Part shown: positions 51,475 through 61,087 of the stretch, piece by piece
How the letters are laid out: each line of letters begins with the position of its first letter
Position numbering within the stretch: the first letter of the stretch is position 1
NCBI GenBank assembly: GCA_021371855.1
Contig: JAJFVL010000040.1
Location: forward strand, 1-64,000
Origin: Bacteroidales bacterium
GTDB taxonomy: Bacteria > Bacteroidota > Bacteroidia > Bacteroidales > VadinHA17
DNA length: 64,000 bases
Direction of reading: 5' to 3'
Notes under the pieces: generated by a model
Database searches by the model: none
The model's input: the letters and a program-made list of their open reading frames with translations, nothing else
What the model was told of the DNA's origin: nothing
Position numbers and translations under genes: made by a program

Positions 51475-53781
51475 ATGATCGAAAATCTTGTAATTGTTGA
51501 GTCACCTGCTAAAGCAAAAACTATCGAGAAATTCCTGGGGAAAGATTTTCATGTAGTATCAAGCTTCGGGCACATCAGGGACCTTTCCAAAAAAAAGAAT
51601 CTGGGGATAGATATTGAAAACAATTTCACTCCTGATTATGAAATCCCGAAAGAAAAAGCGAAAGTGGTAAGCGAACTGAAGAAAGCCGCTGCTGATTCAA
51701 ATAATATATGGATCGCTTCTGATGAGGACCGTGAAGGAGAGGCAATTGCATGGCATCTGGCATGTGTTTTGAAACTCGATCTCTCAACGACTAAAAGAAT
51801 TGTCTTTCATGAAATTACCAAGGAGGCCATCTCGAATGCCATTGAAACTCCACGGCAGGTTGATATGAACCTTGTTAATTCCCAGCAGGCCCGTCGTATT
51901 CTCGACAGGCTGGTTGGCTTTGAAATCTCCCCTGTATTATGGAAAAAAGTACAGCCTTCTTTGTCCGCCGGAAGGGTTCAGTCAGTAGCAGTCCGCCTTT
52001 TGGTCGAAAGAGAAAGAGAAATTATCGCATTTAATTCTGAATCATCTTTCAGGGTAACTGCAATATTCCGTATCAATTCATCTTCAGGGGAGAATGCTGT
52101 TCTGAGAGCAGAGGCCTCAAAACGATTTCCCGATGAGAAAGATGCGATGAAATTTCTTGAATTATGCAACGATTCAAAATATTCAATCGCCAATATCTCC
52201 ATTAAACCAGGTACCCGCTCGCCGGCACCTCCTTTTACCACATCAACCCTGCAACAGGAAGCTTACCGGAAACTGGGATTTTCCGTTGCTCAGACAATGG
52301 CCGTGGCACAGAAGCTTTATGAAGCCGGGAAGATAACCTATATGAGAACCGACTCAACAAATCTTTCAAAGCTGGCTCTTGCCAAGTCGCGCGAAATGAT
52401 TATTTCGGAGTTTGGTGAGAAATATTCCAAAACCCGGCAATTTAAGACCAAAGCAAAAGGCGCACAGGAAGCACATGAGGCTATCCGTCCTGCATATCTT
52501 GACAATCCGACCGCTACCGGAAGCCAGAATGAAAAGAAACTTTATGAACTGATCTGGAAGAGAACAGTTGCCTCTCAGATGTCAGATGCAGAGGTTGAGA
52601 AAACCTCCATTACAATCGATATGAATAACTCTCCGGTTACATTCCAGGCTAATGGAGAAGTTGTCAAGTTTGACGGGTTCCTGAAGGTATATGCAGAATC
52701 GACCGACCAGGAAAACGTTGATGAAGACAGGTATGTGATCCCCCCGGTAAGTAAAGGAATGCCCCTTCTGTACGACAATATAACTGCCACACAGAGATTT
52801 ACAACACCACCACCAAGATATACTGAAGCCAGCCTGGTTAAAAAGCTTGAAGAGCTTGGAATCGGGCGTCCGTCAACATACGCTCCGACCATCTCTACCA
52901 TTCAGAACCGGGGATATGTTTTACGTGAAGACAGGCCGGGCGTAAAACGGCAGGTCAAGATTATCACTCTCTCCAAAGGGAAATGTTCATCGGAAACAAA
53001 AGCAGAAATAACAGGAAAAGAAAAATCCAAACTCTTCCCCCAGGACATAGGAATGATAGTCAATGATTTTCTGATGGAAAACTTTTCTGAAATCGTTGAT
53101 TATAATTTCACTGCGGAAATCGAAGAGCAGTTTGATAAGATTGCACTCGGGAAACTTCAGTGGACCCGGATGCTGGGGAAATTCTACGCACCTTTTCATA
53201 AAACAGTCACCAGCACCTTAGAAAAGAAAGAGAGAAAAACGGGCGTAAGAGTACTTGGCAATCATCCTGAAACAGGAGAACCTGTGACTGTCAGGATGGG
53301 CAGATACGGACCTGTTGCTCAAATAGGTGATTCAGAGAACGATAAAAAACCACGTTTTGCCAGTCTTTCCAAAAACCAGTTACTCGAAACAATAACTCTT
53401 GAGGAGGCATTGAACCTTTTCCGCCTGCCCCGGACCTTAGGCAACTATGAAGAGGGGGAAATGATAGTCGGTATAGGAAAGTTCGGACCCTACATAAGGT
53501 ATAAAAGCAAATTCTTCTCTTTGAAAAAAGGGGTGGACGACCCTTATACTATTGATGCAGAAAGGGCTATAGCAATCATTCTTGAAAAAAACGAGAATGA
53601 TAAAAAGAAGATCATTAAGGACTTTGACGGTATCATGTTGCTGAATGGGAGATATGGACCTTACATTACCAGGGATAAACAAAACTACAGGCTGCCAAAA
53701 GGTACAGATGCAGAAAAGCTCACGAAAGAAGATTGCATCAAGATTATAGAAAGCAGTAATAAATCAAGAAAGAATTCCTAA
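51475..53781 (+). CDS. topA: DNA topoisomerase I
   Basis: 768 residues. The Toprim domain (LVIVESPAKAKTIEKFLG; IASDEDREGEAIAWHLA), the central domain with catalytic Tyr289 in YMRTDSTNLSKLA, and KLEELGIGRPSTYAPTISTIQNRGYV. The C-terminus lacks the Cys4 zinc fingers of the E. coli enzyme and has repeats of the IGKFGPYIRY / NGRYGPYITRD type instead, as usual in this phylum. It relaxes negative supercoils. Confidence 0.95.
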   Translation: MIENLVIVESPAKAKTIEKFLGKDFHVVSSFGHIRDLSKKKNLGIDIENNFTPDYEIPKEKAKVVSELKKAAADSNNIWIASDEDREGEAIAWHLACVLKLDLSTTKRIVFHEITKEAISNAIETPRQVDMNLVNSQQARRILDRLVGFEISPVLWKKVQPSLSAGRVQSVAVRLLVEREREIIAFNSESSFRVTAIFRINSSSGENAVLRAEASKRFPDEKDAMKFLELCNDSKYSIANISIKPGTRSPAPPFTTSTLQQEAYRKLGFSVAQTMAVAQKLYEAGKITYMRTDSTNLSKLALAKSREMIISEFGEKYSKTRQFKTKAKGAQEAHEAIRPAYLDNPTATGSQNEKKLYELIWKRTVASQMSDAEVEKTSITIDMNNSPVTFQANGEVVKFDGFLKVYAESTDQENVDEDRYVIPPVSKGMPLLYDNITATQRFTTPPPRYTEASLVKKLEELGIGRPSTYAPTISTIQNRGYVLREDRPGVKRQVKIITLSKGKCSSETKAEITGKEKSKLFPQDIGMIVNDFLMENFSEIVDYNFTAEIEEQFDKIALGKLQWTRMLGKFYAPFHKTVTSTLEKKERKTGVRVLGNHPETGEPVTVRMGRYGPVAQIGDSENDKKPRFASLSKNQLLETITLEEALNLFRLPRTLGNYEEGEMIVGIGKFGPYIRYKSKFFSLKKGVDDPYTIDAERAIAIILEKNENDKKKIIKDFDGIMLLNGRYGPYITRDKQNYRLPKGTDAEKLTKEDCIKIIESSNKSRKNS

Positions 53782-53790
53782 AAAAATACC

Positions 53791-54960
53791 ATGTTAGACC
53801 TGAATGATTATTTTGATCCTGTAAGTATTGAAGCTCCTGCTTTTGAGCATCTTCCGACGCAGGCTGGATTCCCTCATAATATATCCATTCATACTGATAA
53901 TAGCCCTATAAAGAACATCGGTAAGTACAAGATTGCAATATTAGGTGTACCTGAGGGCCGGAATTCCCCTAATGCTGCTTCATTTAAGAGCCCTGACATT
54001 ATCAGGGGACAATTGTACTGCCTTGCAAAAATCCCGGGAAGATCTAAAATAATTGATCTTGGCAACATGAAACAGGGCGTTACTTTCAGTGATACCATTG
54101 CAGGGCTCACTGATATTCTTTCAACACTGATCCAGGAAGGTCTGTTCCCTGTAATTATCGGAGGCAGCAGTGCATTAATCCCTGCAATTGACAGGGCCAT
54201 TTCACAACAGAAGATAAGATACACATTCACTGCTGTTGATCCCAGAATCGATTTCAGCAATGAGAGGAAGGTACCAGACTCATTTAATTATCTTAATACT
54301 ATTCTCAATAATCATAAAAGCACACTTGATCATTACATCAACATAGGATACCAGACATATCTTAACGACCAGCAGGTAATAAACCGGTTCCTGAAACGGA
54401 AGTCGGAACTAGTAAGGGTCGGAGATGTGCGTCAGGCAATTTACCTTACAGAACCTCTGTTCAGAGATTCTGATGTGGTGATATTTGATATTTCGGCGGT
54501 GAGGCAATCGGATGCCCCTGGAACAGCCTGCCCGTCACCAAATGGTTTCTATGGCGAAGAGATATGCCTTCTTTCCAGGTATTCCGGGATATCCGACAAC
54601 CTTAAAATTTTCGGATTATTTGATGTCAACCCCGAATGTGACATACGTTTCCAGACATCTGGTCTTGCTGCCCAGATCATCTGGTTTTTTCTGGAAGGAT
54701 TTTCTCAGAAGCAATATGAAACGCCAGTTTTAAGCATCAGTAATTCAGGACGTTTTGTAAAGTACCATATCAGAGTTTCTGACCTTGACGACGATATGAT
54801 ATTTATAAAAAGTAATCTTACCGATCGATGGTGGATAGAGTTCCATGGTGAAAAAGATCAATTCCATTATGTTTCCTGCTCTCATGAAGATTATCTTAAA
54901 GCCAGCCGGAACGAAGTCCCTGACAGGTGGTTACGGGCAATAGACAGAATAAAACCCTGA
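53791..54960 (+). CDS. Ureohydrolase-fold (arginase/formiminoglutamase-like) protein, degenerate
   Basis: 389 residues. The arginase fold is visible: YKIAILGVPEGRNSPNAASFKSPDIIR, FPVIIGGSSALIPAID (the GGxH metal ligand His is Ser), TAVDPRIDFSN (Asp-x3-Asp kept in part) and VVIFDISAVRQSDAPGTACPSPNGFYGEE (the DxDxxDP loop has lost acidic residues). A C-terminal extension of about 90 residues follows. Loss of metal ligands suggests a non-catalytic role. It lies ten bases after topA and upstream of porP-gldKLMN. Confidence 0.7.
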   Translation: MLDLNDYFDPVSIEAPAFEHLPTQAGFPHNISIHTDNSPIKNIGKYKIAILGVPEGRNSPNAASFKSPDIIRGQLYCLAKIPGRSKIIDLGNMKQGVTFSDTIAGLTDILSTLIQEGLFPVIIGGSSALIPAIDRAISQQKIRYTFTAVDPRIDFSNERKVPDSFNYLNTILNNHKSTLDHYINIGYQTYLNDQQVINRFLKRKSELVRVGDVRQAIYLTEPLFRDSDVVIFDISAVRQSDAPGTACPSPNGFYGEEICLLSRYSGISDNLKIFGLFDVNPECDIRFQTSGLAAQIIWFFLEGFSQKQYETPVLSISNSGRFVKYHIRVSDLDDDMIFIKSNLTDRWWIEFHGEKDQFHYVSCSHEDYLKASRNEVPDRWLRAIDRIKP

Positions 54961-55034
54961 GCTTATAACCATTGAACCATAAACCTTCTCAGGTCTGATC
55001 CCGGAATCAATTATCGCATAAGCCTAAAATGAGG

Positions 55035-55066
55035 TTTCCGTATCTAAATAAATACAAGTAAATTTG
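55035..55066 (+). promoter_or_regulatory. Promoter of the porP-gldKLMN locus
   Basis: TTTC (55035-55038), 20 bases, TAAATTTG (55059-55066). Exact -7, one mismatch at -33. The porP ATG is 68 bases downstream. Confidence 0.5.
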
Positions 55067-55133
55067 TATTCGATTTAGATTTTTATTTATTTTACTGGTT
55101 CAACTAAAGCGCATCGTATCTACAAATAAAGAA

Positions 55134-56078
55134 ATGAAAAAAACAGGATTCACATTTCTTTTATTAGTTTTGACTTTACAGTCAGTTTATCCTCAGCAAG
55201 ATCCGTTGTCGAGTCAATATATGTTTAACACAATGACTTATAATCCGGGAATTGCCGGTATTTCAGGGAGGATTTGCGCCAGTGCTCTTAACAGGCAACA
55301 ATGGGTGGGTTTTGAAGGAGCCCCCACAACAACAGTTTTTAATATCAATGCTCCTGTTGCTCCCTTTAAGATCAAAAGTGGAGTAGGATTAATAATTGAA
55401 AGCGATAACATAGGATTCAATAAAGACATCGTTCTCTCTGCAGCATATTCTTATCACATGGACCTGGGACAGGGGAAACTAGGCATCGGAATAAGTATGG
55501 GTATGCTGAATAAAAAGATCGATCCAACCTGGAAAATTCCAACTGGTGATGCATTTACTCCGGCTTCCGGAGATCCTCTGATTCCGGAAAGTGAAGAAAG
55601 CTGTGTTACATTGGACGCAGGATTGGGTCTCTATTACAAAACAGATAAATATTACACTGCAATTTCGGTCACTCATATAAACCAACCATCAATCAGGTTT
55701 TCCAAAGCACTTTCCTATGTCAGCAGACATTACTATCTTACAGCCGGTTACACATTGCAGCTGCCAAATCCGTCACTTGAATTACTCCCCTCCGTTTTTG
55801 CCTTCAGTGATGGGACTACGTCACAAATTACATTAACTTCTTTGTTGAGATACAATAAAAAAGTCTGGGGAGGCGTTTCTTACAGGGCAAGTGATGCTTT
55901 AATAGGAATGATTGGCTTTGAACTGCTAAACGGAATCCGTTTTGGTTATGCGTATGATTTCACAATCTCTGATATAAATAAATCGAGCAGTGGATCGCAT
56001 GAATTGATGGTTAACTATTGTTTTGACTTGAATTTAGGTAAAAGCCCGATGAAATATAAAAGTATCCGATTTTTATGA
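55134..56078 (+). CDS. porP: PorP/SprF-family outer-membrane protein, type IX secretion
   Basis: 314 residues with signal peptide FTFLLLVLTLQSVYPQ, then the family start QDPLSSQYMFNTMTYNPGIAGISG and LNRQQWVGFEGAPTTTVFNINAPV. About fourteen beta strands are expected, with aromatic ends (last residue is Leu after RF). PorP is an outer-membrane beta-barrel partner of the PorK/PorN ring in type IX secretion. First gene of the locus. Confidence 0.85.
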   Translation: MKKTGFTFLLLVLTLQSVYPQQDPLSSQYMFNTMTYNPGIAGISGRICASALNRQQWVGFEGAPTTTVFNINAPVAPFKIKSGVGLIIESDNIGFNKDIVLSAAYSYHMDLGQGKLGIGISMGMLNKKIDPTWKIPTGDAFTPASGDPLIPESEESCVTLDAGLGLYYKTDKYYTAISVTHINQPSIRFSKALSYVSRHYYLTAGYTLQLPNPSLELLPSVFAFSDGTTSQITLTSLLRYNKKVWGGVSYRASDALIGMIGFELLNGIRFGYAYDFTISDINKSSSGSHELMVNYCFDLNLGKSPMKYKSIRFL

Positions 56079-56126
56079 TTATTTAAAAAATTTAACTTAC
56101 TTGCAATACAAAATATCTTAAATATT

Positions 56127-57470
56127 ATGAAAAAGGTAACCTTATCTGCTCTAATATTATTGTTAATATTGACTGGCTGTGGATCCTCAAATAATGGAGA
56201 ACTTACAGGTGTTCAGGGGCGGAAAAAATTCTTTGAACCGGAACCCTTTGAAATGGCATTCATCCCTGCCGGAAATTTTATGATGGGGCCAAGTGATCAG
56301 GATGCTGTATTTGCAATGAACAGTCTTTCCAAATCAGTTACTGTTGAAGCCTTCTGGATGGACCAGACAGAGATTACCAATAATAAATATCGTCAGTTTG
56401 TATACTATGTCCGCGATTCTATCCTCAGGACAAAACTTGGCAATGCAGGCATAGAAGGCCGGGAATATTTCAAGGTTGATAAGGAAGGAAACGTCATCGA
56501 ACCTAATGTCATTAACTGGGAAGAAAAAATTGATCCTGATGATGAAACTACAAAGGCAACATTAGAAGAGATGCTATATTCTCCTGAAGAAAGTTTTAAC
56601 GGTAAAAAACAGACTGATGTCAGAAAACTTAATTATTCGTACTTCTGGGTTGATTATCAGCAGGCTGCCAAAGCAACCTATAAATATGATTATGCAAATA
56701 ATACCGGGAAATATGAGGGTAAGGTTACAAATCTCGATGGTACACGTACCGATGTAAAAGACCGCTCTTCTTTCATCAAACACAATGTCATCAATGTTTA
56801 TCCCGATACTTTATGCTGGATAAGGGATTTCACATATTCTTTCAACGATCCCCAGGCATCCCTCTATTTCTGGCATCCATCATATGATGATTATCCTGTT
56901 GTAGGTGTTTCCTGGGTTCAGGCAACAGCTTTCAGTATCTGGAGAACCGATTTCATGAATTCTGCACTCAGAAAGAATGATATCCCCGATGTACAGGAAT
57001 ACAGGTTACCACTCGAAACAGAATGGGAATATGCAGCCAGAGGTGGTCTTGACCTTTCAATGTATCCATGGGGCGGACCTTATACCCGTAACTACAAAGG
57101 ATGTTTCCTTGCAAATTTCAAACCTCTTCGGGGCAACTATATTGACGATGGTAACGTATATGCCGGCAAAGTAGGGTCATATGAACCCAATGAATATGGT
57201 TTATACGATATGTCAGGGAACGTTGCTGAATGGACCCGTTGTGCTTATCATCCTTCAGCTTATATTTTCCAGCACGATCTTCAGCCAAACTATGAATATA
57301 ATGCAACACCGCAAGATCCTCCTGTAATGAAAAGGAAGGTAATTCGCGGCGGTTCATGGAAGGACATAGCTTATTTTCTTCAGACAAGTACAAGAGACTA
57401 TGAATATCAGGATTCGACAAAACCATTTGTTGGATTCCGTAATGTAAGGTCTTATATTGGAGTAAATTAA
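56127..57470 (+). CDS. gldK: GldK/PorK lipoprotein, type IX secretion ring
   Basis: 447 residues. Lipoprotein signal LILLLILTGC (Cys18), then a formylglycine-generating-enzyme-like (SUMF1) domain: MAFIPAGNFMMGPSDQD, VEAFWMDQTEITNNKYRQF, YPVVGVSWVQATAFSIWRT, YRLPLETEWEYAARGG, YGLYDMSGNVAEWT and RKVIRGGSWKD. The enzyme's catalytic Cys pair is not expected in GldK. PorK forms a ring with PorN under the outer membrane. Followed by gldL after 32 bases. Confidence 0.9.
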   Translation: MKKVTLSALILLLILTGCGSSNNGELTGVQGRKKFFEPEPFEMAFIPAGNFMMGPSDQDAVFAMNSLSKSVTVEAFWMDQTEITNNKYRQFVYYVRDSILRTKLGNAGIEGREYFKVDKEGNVIEPNVINWEEKIDPDDETTKATLEEMLYSPEESFNGKKQTDVRKLNYSYFWVDYQQAAKATYKYDYANNTGKYEGKVTNLDGTRTDVKDRSSFIKHNVINVYPDTLCWIRDFTYSFNDPQASLYFWHPSYDDYPVVGVSWVQATAFSIWRTDFMNSALRKNDIPDVQEYRLPLETEWEYAARGGLDLSMYPWGGPYTRNYKGCFLANFKPLRGNYIDDGNVYAGKVGSYEPNEYGLYDMSGNVAEWTRCAYHPSAYIFQHDLQPNYEYNATPQDPPVMKRKVIRGGSWKDIAYFLQTSTRDYEYQDSTKPFVGFRNVRSYIGVN

Positions 57471-57502
57471 AATCATTTAAACAATCTTATAAAATCAGAT
57501 AT

Positions 57503-58498
57503 ATGAGCCTAGCAGAATTAGTACAAAGTAGCGGGTGGAAAAATTTCATCGCTAAACTTTATGGTTTAGGTGCTTCCGTCGTTATTGTCGGCGCGTTATT
57601 TAAAATACAGCACTGGCCAATGGCAGGAACCATGCTTACTATTGGTCTTCTTACCGAATCAATCATCTTCTTCTTTTCTGCCTTTGAACCTCTTCATGAA
57701 GAGGTTGACTGGTCTCTGGTATATCCTGAACTCGCAGGAATTCCTGATGAAGAAGAACTGGGATTATCTGCCTCAGGTTCACAATTCCATGGTACTGGTG
57801 TAGCTGCCGGGGCTGCAGGTGCCGGAGGTTATGCCGGTATTGGTTCTTCCGGTGGTGGTTATGCTGGTGGTGGTTATGCCGGAGGAGGAGGTCGTTCAGG
57901 CGGAGGTTTTGCTGGCGGAGGTTTTGCCGGTGGAGGAGCCGGATCTGTTGCTCTTTCAAAATTCGATGAAATGCTCGAGAAATCAGAGATCACTCCCGAA
58001 CTATTTCAGAATCTGGGTGTTGGAATGAAGAAACTCAGCGAAGCTACTGCAAACATGAACGCTATGGGTGATGTTTCTGTTGCTTCCTCAAAATATATGA
58101 ATACAATTAATATGGCAAATGACTCTCTCGGTAAATTGTCCGATTCATACCAGTCCACAACCAGATTAATAAATGAAACAAGCTCTACATATCGTAATAT
58201 GGCTGACTCTTTTTCCGTTATTGAAGTAGGAGGAAAATCATATCAGCAGCAACTTGAATCGCTTAATAAAAATCTTTCCGCTCTCAATGCTGTTTACGAA
58301 CTGCAGCGTAAAGGGGCAGACGATCATATAAAGGAATCTGAAATACTTTACAAAGGAATCCAGGGATTAATGAAAGACCTCTCAGATTCTGCCGGTGATA
58401 CTAAAAAGTACCGCGAACAAATAACAAAACTCAACGACAGCCTTTCGTCATTAAACAATGTATATGGAAATATGCTTTCAGCTATGAATGTAAAATAA
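57503..58498 (+). CDS. gldL: GldL/PorL inner-membrane motor protein
   Basis: 331 residues. Two membrane segments lie at about 20-34 (YGLGASVVIVGALFK) and 42-60 (GTMLTIGLLTESIIFFFSA) with the conserved QHWPMAG loop and Glu52, followed by FEPLHEEVDWSLVYPEL. Residues about 97-148 are a glycine-rich run (repeats of GGYAGGGYAGGGG type), then a long coiled coil to the end. GldL with GldM forms the proton-driven motor that powers secretion and gliding. The glycine insert is not in the forms of GldL that I know. Confidence 0.9.
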   Translation: MSLAELVQSSGWKNFIAKLYGLGASVVIVGALFKIQHWPMAGTMLTIGLLTESIIFFFSAFEPLHEEVDWSLVYPELAGIPDEEELGLSASGSQFHGTGVAAGAAGAGGYAGIGSSGGGYAGGGYAGGGGRSGGGFAGGGFAGGGAGSVALSKFDEMLEKSEITPELFQNLGVGMKKLSEATANMNAMGDVSVASSKYMNTINMANDSLGKLSDSYQSTTRLINETSSTYRNMADSFSVIEVGGKSYQQQLESLNKNLSALNAVYELQRKGADDHIKESEILYKGIQGLMKDLSDSAGDTKKYREQITKLNDSLSSLNNVYGNMLSAMNVK

Positions 58499-58535
58499 CG
58501 TGGCATTTTCCTTACTTAACTAAACTAACTTCAAA

Positions 58536-60134
58536 ATGTCTCAAGAAAAGCTTTCTCCACGGCAAAAGATGATCGGTATGATGTATCTGGTGCTTACTGC
58601 CATGCTAGCACTTAACGTATCAAAAGAAGCCGTTGAAGCATTTAAGAAAGTTGATAAAGGTCTTACTTTGACCGTGGCAAATTACGCACTTAAAAATAAT
58701 CTCATATATAGCGAATTCGACAGGGCAGCTGCTGAAAATCCAGCCAAAGCGGGCAAATACAAAACTGCCGCATATCAGGTTAAAGAGCGTGCTGACGAGG
58801 CTTTCAATTTTATTCAGGGACTTAAAATAGAAATAATCAAAAAAGCTGAAAAAGATCCTGAAACTCCGGCTGTTAAAGGGAATGAAGTCATAATTGAGGA
58901 AGTTAAACGTATAGATGACACCAACGTTCCATCTGAAATCCTTATCGGAGCTAATGAAAACGGCAAAGCTAACGATCTGAAAGCCGTTCTTAACGATTAC
59001 CGCGAGTTCCTGATAACTACTCTCGACGGTAAGAATCCTTCAGCTGAAGAAGCTCTTAGAAAAAGTCTGAACACTGATGATTCTAAAAATGAAGATGGAG
59101 AAACCGAACGCTGGGAGAACCTTACCTTCCAGACATTGCCTCTGGTTGCTGTTATCTGTATCCTGTCGGAATATCAGGTCAGCGTCAGAAACGCCGAAAC
59201 TGAAGTTCTGAATTACCTTTATACTCAGATTGATGCTTCCTCATTCAAATTTAACAGGCTCTCTCCGATCGTAATTCCTAATTCAAACTACGTGACCCTT
59301 GGAAGCGATTATCAGGCACAGGTATTTATTTCAGCAACGGATACAACTCAATCTCCCACCATTACGGTAGGCGGTTCCGACCTGCCTGTTGATGAAGCAG
59401 GTAAAGGCATGTACAGAGTACGGGCATCTTCGGTAGGTCCTAAAAAGTGGGGTGGCATAATAGCTCTTAAAGCTCCTGACGGTACAATAATAAGTTACCC
59501 GTTCTCATCTGAATATACTGTCGGCGAGCCGAATGTCATTGTCTCTCCCACAGCCATGAACGTAATGTATACTGGTATCTTTAATCCGATAGATGTTTCT
59601 GTTCCAGGTGTAAGCCCCGATAAAATAAAGGTCAGAGTTGTAAATGGCACATCTACTACTGAGAGAGTAAAAAATTCCAGAGGTGAGAATTTTAAGGGCA
59701 GCTGGGCTGTTAAACCCAATGCCGTGGGACAAAATGTTCAGGTCATCGTAACGGCTGATATGAACGGAAAACCTATGCAATACCCTCCTTATGAATTCAG
59801 GGTAAAACCGCTTCCGGTTCCAACTGCTGTATTTGGAGGAAAGAGTTCAGGAGAAATACCAAGGGCTACTGCTGCTGCCCAGCAGGGTGTATTTGCTATA
59901 CTACCCGATTTCGACTTTGATCTTAACTATACCGTGACAGCCTTCACAGTCCTTTATTCTGATAACAGGGGAGATTTTGAAGAACAAAGTTCAAGCAGTA
60001 ATCTTACCTCAAAGCAGAAAGACCTTATTGGAAGACTGACAAGAGGTAAAAACTTGATTATAAAAGACATAAAAGCTCTTGGCCCTGATGGTAAGACAAA
60101 AGATCTGCCGCCCGTAATTTTAAAGATTATCTAA
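58536..60134 (+). CDS. gldM: GldM/PorM motor and periplasmic shaft protein
   Basis: 532 residues. LSPRQKMIGMMYLVLTAMLALNVSKEAVEAF is the conserved single membrane segment, followed by a helical domain (about 40-230, with NLTFQTLPLVAVICILSEYQ) and three beta domains (FKFNRLSPIVIPNSNYVTLGSDYQAQVFISA, PNVIVSPTAMNVMYTGIFNPIDVSVPGV, PYEFRVKPLPVPTAVFGGK). It transmits rotation from GldL to the outer-membrane ring. 37 bases after gldL. Confidence 0.95.
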   Translation: MSQEKLSPRQKMIGMMYLVLTAMLALNVSKEAVEAFKKVDKGLTLTVANYALKNNLIYSEFDRAAAENPAKAGKYKTAAYQVKERADEAFNFIQGLKIEIIKKAEKDPETPAVKGNEVIIEEVKRIDDTNVPSEILIGANENGKANDLKAVLNDYREFLITTLDGKNPSAEEALRKSLNTDDSKNEDGETERWENLTFQTLPLVAVICILSEYQVSVRNAETEVLNYLYTQIDASSFKFNRLSPIVIPNSNYVTLGSDYQAQVFISATDTTQSPTITVGGSDLPVDEAGKGMYRVRASSVGPKKWGGIIALKAPDGTIISYPFSSEYTVGEPNVIVSPTAMNVMYTGIFNPIDVSVPGVSPDKIKVRVVNGTSTTERVKNSRGENFKGSWAVKPNAVGQNVQVIVTADMNGKPMQYPPYEFRVKPLPVPTAVFGGKSSGEIPRATAAAQQGVFAILPDFDFDLNYTVTAFTVLYSDNRGDFEEQSSSSNLTSKQKDLIGRLTRGKNLIIKDIKALGPDGKTKDLPPVILKII

Positions 60135-60155
60135 TATCAAAATATACTATCTGCC

Positions 60156-60980
60156 ATGAATAAGAAAATTCTTTTTGGAATTATTGCCTTTTCACTTTCA
60201 GGGATCATTAACGCTCAGAGTTTCGGTGATATTTACCAAAAATCTATTCCCGATACAAAAAAAATTGATTACCCATTTTTGCGAGAGGCTGATGTAATCT
60301 GGTCCAGGTATTATTACCGGCTTATCGATCTTCGGGAAAAGATCAATCAGCCTTTGTATTATCCGACAACAGCAACTCTCGACGGCAGAAAAAACTTCAT
60401 TAATGTACTGCTCGACGAGATCAAGGCAAACAGGCTGACTGCATACGATCCTCTGGAGCCTACCACAAATACCACATATTCAGATATTGAAAGCAAAATG
60501 GGAGCTACCAGCAAAGTTGAAACAATAACATTAAATGCTGCAGGAGCAACTAAAGACACAACAATTAAACAAGATGCCAAACCTGAAGAGGTAAAACAAT
60601 TGTTGATTTATGAAGAATGGTACTTTGATAAAAAACTTTCAAAGCTCGATGTAAGAATAATAGGTATCCAGCCTATCTACATGGCTTATGATAATCAGGC
60701 TGGAAGAGTCCTGAAAAAACCGTTATTCTGGATTAAATATGATGAGGTCAGAAATGCCCTGGCAAAGCAGGAAGCATTTACCAACAATAATGATGCTCAG
60801 AGGATCTCATTTGATGACCTCTTCATGCAGAGAAGATTTGGAAGTATCATCTACGGGGAATCAAATGTTTATAACGACAGAATGATTTCAGATTATGAAC
60901 TTGGGAAGTCCACTCTTTTTGAAGCAGAACGCATCAAAACTGAACTCTTCAATTTTGAACACGATCTTTGGGAATATTAG
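60156..60980 (+). CDS. gldN: GldN/PorN, type IX secretion ring subunit
   Basis: 274 residues with signal peptide [63 protein letters not shown] is the family hallmark, and [26 protein letters not shown] and [54 protein letters not shown] complete it. PorN forms a ring with PorK. Last gene before the terminator. Confidence 0.95.
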   Translation: MNKKILFGIIAFSLSGIINAQSFGDIYQKSIPDTKKIDYPFLREADVIWSRYYYRLIDLREKINQPLYYPTTATLDGRKNFINVLLDEIKANRLTAYDPLEPTTNTTYSDIESKMGATSKVETITLNAAGATKDTTIKQDAKPEEVKQLLIYEEWYFDKKLSKLDVRIIGIQPIYMAYDNQAGRVLKKPLFWIKYDEVRNALAKQEAFTNNNDAQRISFDDLFMQRRFGSIIYGESNVYNDRMISDYELGKSTLFEAERIKTELFNFEHDLWEY

Positions 60981-60992
60981 TCTAAAGTCTTT

Positions 60993-61028
60993 AAAAAAGA
61001 GGTTGTGTGTTTCACAACCTCTTTTTTT
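60993..61028 (+). terminator. Strong intrinsic terminator of the porP-gldN operon
   Basis: A 15-bp perfect stem AAAAAAGAGGTTGTG / CACAACCTCTTTTTT with a five-base loop and T-run, 13 bases after gldN. It also serves manC, which ends 60 bases further right on the minus strand. Confidence 0.85.
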
Positions 61029-61087
61029 TGTCTTAATTGTTTTGCGGTATTATTATCTTTATACCTTTAAGTTCAGTTAGAATCTTC

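Noticed and set aside
57663..57959. Minus-strand His/Gln-rich frame opposite gldL
   Set aside because: A shadow of the GGT/GGC codons of the glycine-rich insert.
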